Origin: Dryas octopetala
Lineage: Eukaryota; Streptophyta; Magnoliopsida; Rosales; Rosaceae
DNA: 64,000 bases
NCBI GenBank assembly: GCA_963921425.1
Contig: OY992835.1
Location: 21,452,001-21,516,000 of the forward strand
Direction: 5' to 3'
Below are positions 1-10,648 of this stretch, one piece after another; position 1 is the first letter of the stretch; each line of letters begins with the position of its first letter. The notes under the pieces were generated by a model. The model was not told the DNA's origin. It ran no database searches and saw only the letters and a program-made list of their open reading frames with translations. Made by a program: the position numbers and the translations under genes.

Positions 1-241
1 TGACTTAATTAGCCAAACTGGTTTGTCGACCATCATGCACTGTGATTGATGCACTACTCATTAATAATCAAAGGTATATTCTGAGAGGGTTTTTTAGTAA
101 GCAAATATCAGACTAGAAAGGGTTTTCAGTTCACATAGTGCTCCTACAAATTTAGTAATGGCATGTTAGGACCGAATTGTGCATTTACTGAAACGCTTGT
201 GATTAATTGTGTTCATTCTTTTTCAAATGTACTATTGACAG

Positions 242-2381
242 ATATACTCAGAGAGAGATAGGATCACAAATAACCCTAAATCTATCATGCCAGCAGCATT
301 TGTTTCCTTCAAAACTCGATGGGGAGCCGCTGTTTGTGCACAAACTCAACAATCCAGAAATCCAACTATATGGTTGACTGAGTGGGCTCCAGAACCCCGG
401 GATGTTTTTTGGGATAGCCTGGCAATACCATATGTTTCACTGACAATTAGGAGGCTTATAATTGCTGTTGCCTTCTTCTTCCTCACCTTCTTTTTCATGA
501 TACCCATTGCATTTGTACAGTCTCTTGCAAACATTGAGGGTATTGAGAAAGCTGTCCCCTTCCTAAAGCCCATTATTGAAGTGTGAGTACTTTCTTCCTA
601 TATATCTTCATTTGCATTAATGTATCTGATTGACTTTTCCCAAGCTGGATGCCAACACTTAATTATTTTATATTTTACTAATGGCATCCCATTTTTCATG
701 CAGGAAATTCATAAAATCATTTATCCAAGGTTTCCTCCCTGGAATTGCATTGAAGATTTTTCTTATATTTCTTCCTTCTATTTTGATGATAATGTCCAAA
801 TTTGAAGGCTTTAGCAGCATATCATTTCTAGAGAGGAGATCTGCTACTAGATATTATATTTTCCAATTTGTTAACGTATTTCTTGGGAGCATAATCACTG
901 GAACTGCGTTTCAGCAACTAGATAAATTCATCCACCAATCTGCTAATGAGTACGTCCTTGTATTTGCACCTTAACTTATACTTGCTTCAAAATCTTAGGT
1001 TTTGTGAAGGCTTATTTGTTTGGGTTACTGTTATCTGTAATATGTGAAGGGCTTCATGCATCATTAGTTTCATACATTTACATTATGCGAGATTGTGAAA
1101 AATGCAAATCAATTAATTGTCATGAACTATTGAACAGCTTATTCAGAAAGTCATTTCTTGCTTCCATTGAGTTAAATTGCGTCTCTAAATTTTATACGAT
1201 GCTGTACAACTTGTGACTCATCTCTTTTGTGCATAATTTATACAAGCTTAATAGGTCTGCAATGAATATAAGCTTCATCTGCTCTGTATGTGATGTCAAG
1301 TGCTGCTTTCATGTGAAAAGTTTTGACATAATATTCATTGGCTATTTCTGCAGTATCCCGAAGACAATTGGTGTTTCAATTCCAATGAAGGCAACCTTCT
1401 TTATAACCTATATAATGGTTGATGGGTGGGCTGGAGTTGCTGGGGAGATTCTAAGGTTGAAACCATTGATTATGTATCACTTGAAAAACTTCTTCTTGGT
1501 GAAGACTGAAAAGGATAGGGAAGAGGCGATGGATCCAGGAACCCTTGGTTTCAACACTGGTGAACCTCAAATACAACTCTATTTCTTACTTGGCCTTGTT
1601 TATGCTGTGGTGTCCCCAATCCTACTTCCTTTCATTATAGTATTCTTTGGCTTGGCCTATGTTGTTTATCGTCATCAGGTAAAACGTTGCATTTCCCCAA
1701 GAGATGGGTTTTGTTATTTATTGGTTAAATAGTAATATTCATGTATGCATTCTGACTGAGTACTTCCGCTAATGAAGTTTGGTTCCATGAAATCCAGATT
1801 ATAAATGTCTATAATCAAGAGTATGAGAGTGCTGCGGCATTCTGGCCTGATGTCCATGGGCGCATCATAACAGCACTAATCGTCTCGCAACTGCTACTGA
1901 TGGGGTTGTTAAGTACAAAAGGAGCTGCTCAGTCAACTCCATTGCTCATCACACTCCCAGTGTTGACCATATGGTTCCATAGATTTTGCAAAGGCCGTTA
2001 TGAACCTGCTTTCATTAGATATCCATTACAGGTTTGTTGGCTTCATTTGTTCTAATGAATTATAAGTTACACTTTTCTCATCTTTTGCATTGTTGTTTAA
2101 TCTTTTTCTATGGTGGGTTACAGGAAGCAATGATGAAAGATACATTAGAACGTGCAAGAGAGCCAAATCTGAACCTAAAAAGCTTCCTTCAAAATGCTTA
2201 CATGCACCCAGTTTTCAAGGGTGAAGATGATAGTGAGAGTGCTGCATCCATGGAAGAACTGGAGAAGGAACCCGTGGTTGTCCCAACGAAACGCCAGTCT
2301 CGAAGGAATACTCCATTGCCCAGCATACATAGTGGTTCTTTAGCTTCATCTCTGCCCGAAGATGTTCAGAAGATGATCTAG
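242..2381 (+). CDS. OSCA1/CSC1-type hyperosmolality-gated calcium channel, 3' part
   Basis: This is the C-terminal part of a CSC1-like (DUF221/RSN1_7TM) channel. The family forms dimeric, mechanosensitive, calcium-permeable cation channels of the plasma membrane that open under hyperosmotic stress. Five exons join in frame (242-582, 704-949, 1354-1678, 1798-2031, 2124-2381) and give 467 residues. Visible landmarks are SFKTRWGAAVCAQT, WLTEWAPEPRD, GFLPGIALK, the pore-region stretch TYIMVDGWAGVAGEI, KTEKDREEAMDPG and the conserved C-terminal VVVPTKRQSRRNTP. Several hydrophobic segments alternate with short loops, as expected of the 7TM pore domain. The N-terminal membrane helices and cytosolic domain must lie upstream of the window; bases 1-241 read as intron. 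The C-terminal signature favours the OSCA1 clade over OSCA2-4. No in-frame disruption is seen. I am sure of the family and less sure of the subclade. Confidence 0.93.
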
Positions 2382-2824
2382 CGTTAGAGTGTGTGCAAGT
2401 GCAACTCTTTGTTGACTGTACATTTTGGCTCAGAAGGTTGACATTTCTGAAGTTGGGGTGGGATTGTAAATGGCAAAAGGATTAATAGCGATTAGCATTG
2501 AGCTTATCATATATATTTCAATGTGTAAAAGGGTCTTTGGATTTAATGTCATGTCAAAGACGTAGATTTTTTCAGAAGATTTTGTAGTTATTGCAATTAA
2601 TAGATTTGTTTTTTGTCCTTACATATTATTGAAAAAGTAAACTCATCAACTTTTAAGAATTATAAAATCTTTGTATTTTTTTTTTCCGGTATACAAATAC
2701 TCAGTATCATATGCAATGCAATGGCTACCTTGTAGAATTTTCGAATGTGTATAGGAACCTTTTCACTTTGTCCACTTGCATGGTAAGTAGAATTTCTTGG
2801 CCAATGCTAGTAACTTTACTTCAG
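2382..2824. other. 3' flank of the OSCA gene
   Basis: This AT-rich stretch follows the OSCA stop codon. It should hold the 3' UTR and poly(A) signals, but no single signal can be fixed. It ends at the left edge of a hAT-family element. No gene is seen. Confidence 0.5.
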
Positions 2825-4112
2825 AAGGAGTAAAATTTCGTTTTTTAGGGGTATAAAAATTTTAACATCATACCAAAAAAATTTTGAAATATTTCGTCGA
2901 AATTTTCCGAAATCCTCGAAATTTCGGCGAAATTTCGATGTAGTGTTCAACAAAACCAAAACCAGATCTATATGGGTGGGAGTCGCGGGATGGGAGGCGT
3001 GGGTTTTGGGCGCGGACGGTGGTTCTGTGCGAGGTGGGGGAGGAGGCGAGCGAGCGGCGCGAGGCTGGCTAAGGGCGGAGGGATGAGGCGAGCAGCGCTA
3101 GGCTGGCTGGGGAAGGAGGGAGGAGGCCAGCAGTGGGTTTTGGTTGCGGGAGGTGGGTGCAGATCTAGTGGCTGGGGAAGGAGGGAGGAGGAAGGAGAAG
3201 AGAGAGAAAGAGGAAGGAGAAGAGAGAGAAGACTACTGGAGGAAGAAGATGAAAAGGAAAGAAAAGAAAGTGGAAGTCACGGCCAACGAGGGAAGAAGAG
3301 GAAAAGGAAAGAAAAGGAAAGAAAAAAAAGTGGAAGTCACGGCCAACGAGGGAAGAAGAGGAAAGAAAAAAAAGAAGAGGAAAGAAAAAAAAAGAAGAGA
3401 AAAGGAAAAAAAAAAAGGAAAAAAAAAAAAGAAGAGAAAAAAGGAAAGAATTTTTTTTTTTTAAGGTAGATTGAGATTTGGAGTTTTTAGACAATTGGAA
3501 AGAAAAAAAAAAGTTTGGGATTTTATTTGGGGTTTGATCTGGTCATTTTGGTGTTTCGTTTAGTTGTAAACATAAATTATGAAAAAGAAATTTATCTCAT
3601 TATCATGAAGTTTCATTTCCTTAATGTTTGGTTTTCTAATTTTGATAATTTGTAAAATTGAAATTTTAGATAAACCGTTGTCGTCGCTGCTGCCATCGGA
3701 TTGGTTCTATTTTAACCCAATTCGGCTTAATTTAACTATCAAATATCATTTCCAAGTCCATTTGAGTAAACTTGTTACTTTCTGTTGCCATATTGGTGAT
3801 TTATTCGTGTAATTTTATCATGTAATTATTAATTAGTGAAGTATTTTTTTAACAGTCTTGTCTCTGGCGCGCATTATATTTATCACATATCACATGAAAT
3901 CTACTATATTATTTGATTTCTTCAATGTTTTTTATCAATGTAGTAGATAATATGTTAAATAAACATACAGTCAAGTTTCATTCAAAATTTCCATATTTTA
4001 ATAGCAATTTTAGTCATTTTTGTCTAATTTTATCGAAATCGAAATTTTAATCGAAATTTCCACGAAAATTTCCGTCGAAATTTCTATCGAAAATTTCTTC
4101 GAAACTGAAATT
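2825..4112. mobile_element. Non-autonomous hAT-family element, copy 1
   Basis: The element has inverted ends: AAGGAGTAAAATTTC on the left matches the complement of GAAATTTTACTCCTT on the right. Both ends carry several copies of the subterminal motif CGAAATTTC. The right 290 bp (about 3820-4112) is closely related to the right end of the element at 23789-26084, including the shared GCGCGCATTATAT and GTAGTAGATAATATG-like blocks, so both belong to one family. The interior is not coding: it has a G-rich part (2970-3170) and a purine-only GA/A-rich tract (3168-3460). A target-site duplication is not clear (TTACTTC on the left against TTACTTAG on the right), so the exact ends could be off by a few bases. 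The hAT assignment rests on the second copy, which has a perfect 8-bp TSD. No transposase is visible here. Confidence 0.75.
3168..3470. repeat. Purine-only low-complexity tract inside hAT copy 1
   Basis: About 300 bp of almost pure A and G on the plus strand, with a roughly 60-bp unit (AGTGGAAGTCACGGCCAACG followed by GA-rich sequence) seen twice near 3270 and 3330. The open frames across it translate to Arg/Glu/Lys or Ser/Phe/Leu runs only and are not genes. Confidence 0.85.
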
Positions 4113-4424
4113 TTACTCCTTCTTCTTACTTAGAGAACTAAAATTCCAAAATTCTTTATGTCTTGCTTCTTAATAAATCCACCATTTTAATTTTTTTAGA
4201 AAATGGTTGGAGTTGGACGGTGCATTTTTTAATGGATAAAGTAAAGAATAATGCAAAACAGACAATCCGATTCCAAATTTCCAACTCATAGAAATCAGCT
4301 GTGGCCTGTGGGCCCTGCCGCCAACCTTTTTGACTCATAGAACTCGGTGGCCCTCTTCCCTCCCTTTTGGTTCCACGGCCTAAAAGCTGAGAGAGAGAGA
4401 ACCAATTAATTAATTAAAAATAGA
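4113..4424. promoter_or_regulatory. Upstream region of the DUF212 gene
   Basis: Short interval between the hAT element and the DUF212 start codon. It ends in a GAGAGAGAGA and TTAATTAATTAA leader directly before the ATG. No clear TATA box is recognised. The promoter of the gene must fit in this stretch or extend into the transposon. Confidence 0.4.
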
Positions 4425-6110
4425 ATGGACGAGGTGATGACGGCTGCGGATGCGACGACGTCGTCTTCACCGTCAACGACGGCGTTCCCATCGAACCTCC
4501 CTCTCTTCTCCGCTTTCCTCGCCTGCGCTATCGCTCAGTTCCTCAAGCTCTTCACTTCCTGGTCCGTACACTTGATTCACCCTATCCCAATCCCAATCCC
4601 AATTTTTTATTTTTTTTGATGGCCCAATTATTTGGTTTAAAGTAGGAAATGTGTGAAATTGAGTGTGGTTGGTGCTCTGCTCACTGCTCAGGTATAAAGA
4701 AAGGAGATGGGATTCGAAAAGAATGCTGGGTTCCGGCGGAATGCCGTCGTCGCATTCCGCCACGGTGACGGCTCTGGCGGTGGCCATTGCCCTCCAACAG
4801 GGCACTGGAGGACCCGCTTTCGCCATTGCCCTGGTCTTAGCCTGCATTGTATGTACCAAATTTTCACCCTTTTTCTTTTCTTCATTATTTGCTTTGGAAT
4901 TTTTGTATATGGGACTTTTGAGTTCACTTGGATATCAAGCATAAACCTTTGCATGTTATTCACTCTGTATGCAAATCTGTGAAATGGGTCACCATGTGTT
5001 TGTGTGATTGAGCATTTTCAGGTAATGTATGATGCCTCAGGAGTGAGACTTCATGCTGGTCGGCAAGCCGAAGTAATTTCTCCTTGCTTATTATGCTTCA
5101 AATTTTGGAACTTGTTTTGTATGTATGGAAATTTTTTCTTGCCGGACAGTCATAGATTCATAGTCATGCTATGTTATTAGACTGTTAGTTTGAAACACTG
5201 ATCAGGCACTTTCTTGTTTGGATATGTGTTCAAATTAATAGTCAAACATAACAACCTATCAGTGACTGTTTGGTAAGAGGATATTACCCTCTCTCTCTCT
5301 CTCTCGTTCTATTTATATATACATATATATATATATGTTTCTTTATGTATTAATCACATTGATGATTGTCACAGTTGCTGAACCAAATTGTGTGTGAGCT
5401 TCCTTCAGAACATCCTTTATCCAACGTTAGACCTCTGCGTGATTCACTTGGACATACTCCATTGCAGGTTTGTTGTACTACTCTTGCTGCCTAACACTTG
5501 AGTAAATCAGAGAAGCATGTTATCGTGATATTAATGTTATGAATTAAAGCTCATTGCAAAGCAGACCAAGCACTAATCACATTCTGCATGCTGGTCCTCA
5601 GCATACCAAATTATGCGAACTCTGATTAAAGGAAAAAAGGATTTTTTTTTTTTTTCTCAATTCATTTCCTACTCCCAGAGTACATGTTCATTAAGAAATG
5701 ACATTTTGTTTCCAAGTAGCTGGCCAATGATACTTTCAGTTGACTTGTATAGGTAGTGCATGCAATACTCTTGCTGTGTCTGGAAATGATAATATTGGCA
5801 CATGTTGGTTCCACTGGACAAGGCTGGAGTGTTACTCATCGTATATATGGCTTGACCACTTATATTATCATTATGAAGTAATATCAAGGTCTAGCTTCTG
5901 AGAAATACAGGCTTAGATATACATAAAATTTAGTTGAATGATTTCTTTGATAACAATTATTATAGCTTTGTTGAGGGGAAGCTTTTTGAGCAAGATATTC
6001 ATTATCGTAATCTTCAGGTTTTAATGATCATTCTTTATTTGGTTTGGTTTCAGGTTATTGCTGGTGCTGTGACAGGATGCATAGTAGCGTATTTAATGAG
6101 TATTCAGTAG
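4425..6110 (+). CDS. Acid phosphatase/vanadium-dependent haloperoxidase-related protein (DUF212)
   Basis: Five exons (4425-4561, 4692-4848, 5022-5072, 5375-5467, 6054-6110) join in frame to 164 residues, a normal length for the plant DUF212 (PAP2-related) family. After a Ser/Thr-rich start there are a hydrophobic segment (about 24-44), the core GSGGMPSSHSATVTALAVAI at about 57-76, a second hydrophobic stretch (about 82-96), the motif MYDASGVRLHAGRQAE, then LRDSLGHTPLQV and a final hydrophobic segment. PSSH and HTPLQV match the conserved phosphate-site signatures of the family. It is probably an integral membrane protein of the plastid or endomembranes; its substrate is unknown in the family. 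The start codon is the first ATG of the reading frame and precedes the conserved core by a normal distance. No sign of damage. Confidence 0.9.
5289..5305. repeat. Short (CT)n microsatellite in an intron
   Basis: About eight CT units in intron 3 of the DUF212 gene, followed shortly by a TA-rich run near 5316-5338. Confidence 0.9.
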
Positions 6111-6683
6111 CACCAAATAAGATATCTTGTTACCAAATACTGATTCTTTGAGCTTCATAGTAATGGGTTGTTGACTAGATGCTGTAGGTTATGCCAGGGC
6201 AGAGAAAGAGCTGATTTAAGATGAATTCCTAATTATTGAAAGTCTGTAAAGTTGTTTAGGGGCTTTCACCCTGATGATGCCAGGGGACTATATTTCTTTG
6301 ATGGATTTGAACATTGTTGTGTACACAGAAAATACCTTTGCTAAATAAAATACACCCTCTTGTGAAACTCTTGATGGATAAAGTACAAAAGAATCTGATA
6401 TCCTCCAAATTTTCATTCTGTATGAAATTCCAGATGATACTGTTTTAAGTTGTGATTAATGATGTTCCATGTCATGGATTAGAGGGTTAACTTAATGATG
6501 TAAATATAATGAATAATGCAAAAAAAAAAAAAAAAAAACGAGGACCATGAAGATTGGAAAGTGTTTCTTAAATGAGGAGGGGACATGTTTCATTGTCACC
6601 GGGTTCTTAACAAATAACAGAATTAGACAAACAGAAAAGCAGAATGCAGTTTCAGCTGTCCTCAAAAGTTGAAACGTTTCCTC

Positions 6684-6685
<2 letters not shown>
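6111..6685. other. 3' flank of DUF212 gene and upstream region of GT14 gene
   Basis: This 575-bp tandem intergenic stretch holds the DUF212 3' UTR, a poly(A) run near 6520-6538 and then the promoter side of the glycosyltransferase gene. Nothing else is recognised. Confidence 0.5.

Positions 6686-6780
<95 letters not shown>
6686..6780. repeat. (CT)47 microsatellite in the 5' leader of the GT14 gene
   Basis: An uninterrupted 95-bp CT run ends three bases before the upstream ATG of the glycosyltransferase gene at 6784. On the minus strand it yields long Arg-Glu repeat frames, which are not genes. Pyrimidine-rich leaders are common in plants, but a perfect run of this length is likely to vary in length between individuals. 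Confidence 0.97.
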
Positions 6781-6782
<2 letters not shown>

Positions 6783-6783
6783 C

Positions 6784-9411
6784 ATGCATTACAAAAACAC
6801 ACTGACACAGAGATTGCATGAGGAAATGAGGACAAAATTAACCATGACACGGAAGAGAGCTTCATCATCCATGAGTCAGCTTTTGAGGTTGGGTTCAAGG
6901 CTCGTCATCATTCTCAGTGTCTGGCTATGTGTATTGGCTTTCCTTAGAGTACACCATTGTCAGTTGAAGCTCCAATCCTCATTCTTAACTGCTCGAAGAA
7001 GGTCCTGTGTTTTCATTGATGATCAGTTTGAGAGCCCTCCAAAGGTTGCTTTTCTCTTCCTCGTTCGTCGGGATCTCCCTCTTGATTTTCTCTGGGGCAC
7101 CTTCTTCAAGGTTTGTTTGCTAGTATTAGTTCCATTTATAATGGTTGCTTCAAAACTGAATAAGAAACAAAAAGCAAAAATGAAAATTCTGATATGGGCA
7201 CTTACAAAATCATATTTCAATATAAAAAAGAAAACGAAATGAGTTGTGATCAGAGCCAAAACTTAGAGAGAGAGGTTATAATATGTTTTGTTGTGAGCTT
7301 TACAGAACGGTGATGTGGCAAATTTCTCCATCTATATTCATTCAGAGCCTGGTTTTGTGTTTGATGAATCAACCACAAGGTCTGCTTTCTTTTATGGTCG
7401 ACAGTTGAACAACAGCATTCAGGTGTTTGATCTTTTAGCTTCTTTGAACACTTCCACAAACACCGCTTCAATTTGTTCATATGTTACTTGGTTCTGTGAC
7501 ACATTGTTCTCTAAGATTGACTGGCAATTTATGTTGGCAGGTAGTATGGGGAGAATCAAGTATGATAGAAGCAGAGCGCTTACTACTTAAAGAAGCTCTG
7601 TGTGATACAGCCAGTCAAAGATTTATCCTTCTCTCAGATAGGTAGGTCTTGATCTCTTTTTAACTGACCTCCAACTATAATTCAAACTGATTTGCTAATT
7701 TGACACTATCACACTAGTAATACTTGTGTGAATTCAGAGTTTATTACTTTATTCTGAATCTAATTCTTCTTAGCTGCTTATTCTATTCTGCAGCTGTGTA
7801 CCTCTGTACAACTTCAGTTACATTTACAACTATGTAATGTCTTCTCCAAAAAATTTTGTGGATAGGTATTTGGGATATCAGCATAACCAGAATGATGAAT
7901 TTCTTTGACATATCTTCAGTTAAATTTTGTGTTTCCTGTACACATGGAAGAAAGAAACAGTGAAGCTGAATTTTTTGTAGTCTGTGTTTTATAGCTTTAT
8001 TGATGTTAAAGGACGTCGTTATGATCCAAAGATGTCACCTACTATACCTGAAGAGAGATGGCGAAAAGGATCCCAGGTTTTTTATCTTCCTATTTCTTAA
8101 ATTGAGATTGAACAAATAGTTCAACTGTTCATTGAACCACTACAATGAGATAATGTAATGTCGATCTCAGTGGATAACCTTGGTTAGAAGACATGCAGAA
8201 ATCGTTGTGGATGACAAAACTGTTTTCCCCATCTTCAGGAAATTCTGTAAGGTATACAGGGAGGCATTATCTGGTCTTATTTCCACTTTTCTGAATGTTT
8301 ATAGTCTATAATAAAGTAAAGACTAATTAACTGATGAAGTTTCTTTTAGAATGATGTATTTGTTAGCTAAGTCAGTTGTCATGACTTAAAAAATGCAGAC
8401 AGTTCGGCATTATCACAATTGTATCCCCGATGAACATTATGTGCAGACATTACTGGCAGTACGCAGAATGCTTTCTGTTCTTCTCTGTATTGAATTTCAA
8501 AATTAAATTGTGCTTCTTTTGGGAAGTTTATTGAGATAGGTGATTTCTGTCATTTGCAAATATTTGTTTAGAATTTCATCTTGGGATTTAATTCAAATTC
8601 TTCATTTGTCTTTGTAATAAGATAAGAGGACTTGACGACGAGCTTGAACCAAGAACATTGACCTACACATCATGGAACCAGTCAACCATAAGAGGGAAAA
8701 GAAGATCTTCGCATCCTATAACGTTTGATTATGCAGCTGCAGGTCCTCAAAAACTAAGAGAAATAAAGGTGAGTTGTTGTGCCACATTTAGTCCAGTCGT
8801 TAAGACACTTAAAATATAAGCAACAATGTGCCACACAAAACAAGTCCGTTACACTTGTACTGCTTTTATACAAAAACCTGAATTAAAATGGCCTAGATAT
8901 CTTGTTTCCCTTCTGTGGATCCAAACTTCATGGTCTCTGCAGGACTATTGGGTTCTGCAGTGTGTGCATATCATGATATGGAAAAAGTGTTTTCGTTTTA
9001 AGAAGGCAAGGTAGTGTAAGGAAAGACATGACTTGGGTTTTCCTGAGACGTATAGTTTGCCGATGAGAAAGTTGTGGGGGTTTCCTCGTTACCTAAAAAG
9101 AAAAAGACATATATAAGGGCAAGCAACATCAGTCCTAGCTAGGCTCAATCAATTTCTGATTTAGGCCTTATACAATGTGTCCCTTGTTGTATTCATATAT
9201 GATACATCCTTGAGCAATTGCCTTGCTGTTTAATCTCTCACAGGACATTGAGCAGGTGTACTATGAGTATGAACACCGCACTGAGTTGTGCCATACAAAT
9301 TCCAAAGTCACTCCTTGTTTCTTGTTTGCAAGAAAATTCACTGTTGGAGCTGCTATGCGCATTTTGAGAGAAGGTCTGGTTGGTCCTTTTGATGCTGCTA
9401 CTGCAATATAA
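6784..9411 (+). CDS. Core-2/I-branching N-acetylglucosaminyltransferase-like protein (GT14, DUF266, BC10-like)
   Basis: Nine exons (6784-7110, 7306-7422, 7541-7641, 7794-7865, 7995-8076, 8171-8251, 8399-8458, 8622-8768, 9244-9411) join in frame to 384 residues, or 370 if the second in-frame ATG at 6826 is used. The N-terminus is basic and followed by one hydrophobic helix ([18 protein letters not shown]), the signal anchor of a type II Golgi protein. Family motifs follow in order: [101 protein letters not shown] and [10 protein letters not shown]. Plant members such as rice BC10 affect cell-wall and arabinogalactan glycosylation, but the donor and acceptor are not known for most. A pure CT microsatellite forms the leader just before the start. 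The 6826 ATG starts just before the basic patch and may be the true start. Confidence 0.92.
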
Positions 9412-10648
9412 TACCAACTACATGGCCTCTGAAAACGGGAAAAGAGACAGACACACACAACTCTTGCGGCATAACTCATAAGCAGTTGCCAGTTTGCCAC
9501 TAGAAAGTAGAAAGAATGTATTGATTGTACAAAGCAAAACATTCACAGCACGCAAGCAAACTAGAAATGCATGGTTGTACTTGCACACTTGATACATCAA
9601 CAAGAAAATATAAAATATACTATGTTGACAATTTTACCATTCAAATTGAAGCAAGGTGACATGAGTGCCTATTTCTTCAATCATTCTTCTTCTTCCTGTT
9701 GTTGAGATGGAGGTGTGGCAACAAAACATTACCATTTAACATACACACATGTCTATATTTTCTGATAAATTGTAGGTCTTACCAGAATGATTTTTGTATT
9801 GAAATCAATTGATTTTTCGTTAGAAAAATATATTCCCTATAGTTAATTAATAATGTACTCGAAAGATATCAAATTTCAATATGCAAGTGAAATCAAACTG
9901 CTCTCTTAAAACATAGTATTGGAAATTTGTCCACTGCAATAGTTTCATCAAACTGCTTTATAGTCTTATAGATCAATTGAGTTGGTCAGTAGATTGCTTG
10001 TACGAATTAATAGGATTCGGAACAATGGAACCGTTTATGTTACTTCTACTATTTTCAAATTTAAATTTGAAAATAAACACTTGAAGTGTTCTATTTAATC
10101 TTATATAATAAATGGTTTCCAATTTATCTAATTTTTTGCAAAGATGATCCTTTAATGAATACTTAAAAAAAACGGTTTGAATCGATAAAATTCTATATAG
10201 AGTGAGTTCCATTGAAAATTTGTATAAAAAATATGATGTCATGAATCCGCCCCTCGTATGTATTACTATTCGTATCAATACATTCGTATCTTATTACACA
10301 AACAATTGTATCCTTCAAATTAAAGTTGTGGGAGAAAATGTTTACCCTTTAATAAATGAAATATTTTTCTTTTGTATTACAATAAAATAAAATCACAATT
10401 TCCCTTTTTGGGTAATATCAATATGTGAGGCAATTAAGAAAAGTGTACAGAGTGGATGGTCATAGTCCAGGGACTTAAACAAGCTTTGTGTGCATGACAA
10501 ACACCGTAACATTTCCATACCCCCACAAAAATTTCAAACACATCAGTTGGAGGGAAACCTCTTCGTCTTCATCTCAACACTTCCATTCTCTTATCATAAT
10601 TTTCCCAACTTCAAACCCTAATTCCCCAAATCAACTTTTTCAATTTCA
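9412..10648. other. Intergenic region between GT14 and CAP-H
   Basis: AT-rich sequence with no recognised gene. It contains the GT14 3' UTR and, after about 10430, the promoter side of the condensin gene. A 101-codon minus-strand frame (9973-10278) has no recognisable family and an AT-driven composition. Confidence 0.5.

Noticed and set aside
2972-3494. Open frames of 106-165 codons on both strands in the GA-rich core of hAT copy 1
   Set aside because: They are runs of Arg, Glu, Lys, Gly or Phe/Ser/Leu caused by a purine-only tract, without any domain or intron structure.
6492-6898. Minus-strand frames with long Arg-Glu repeats
   Set aside because: They are the antisense reading of the CT microsatellite in the GT14 leader.
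9973-10390. AT-rich frames between GT14 and CAP-H that looked plastid-like
   Set aside because: I compared them by memory with accD, ycf1, matK and other plastid genes and found no convincing match; no organellar insertion is claimed.
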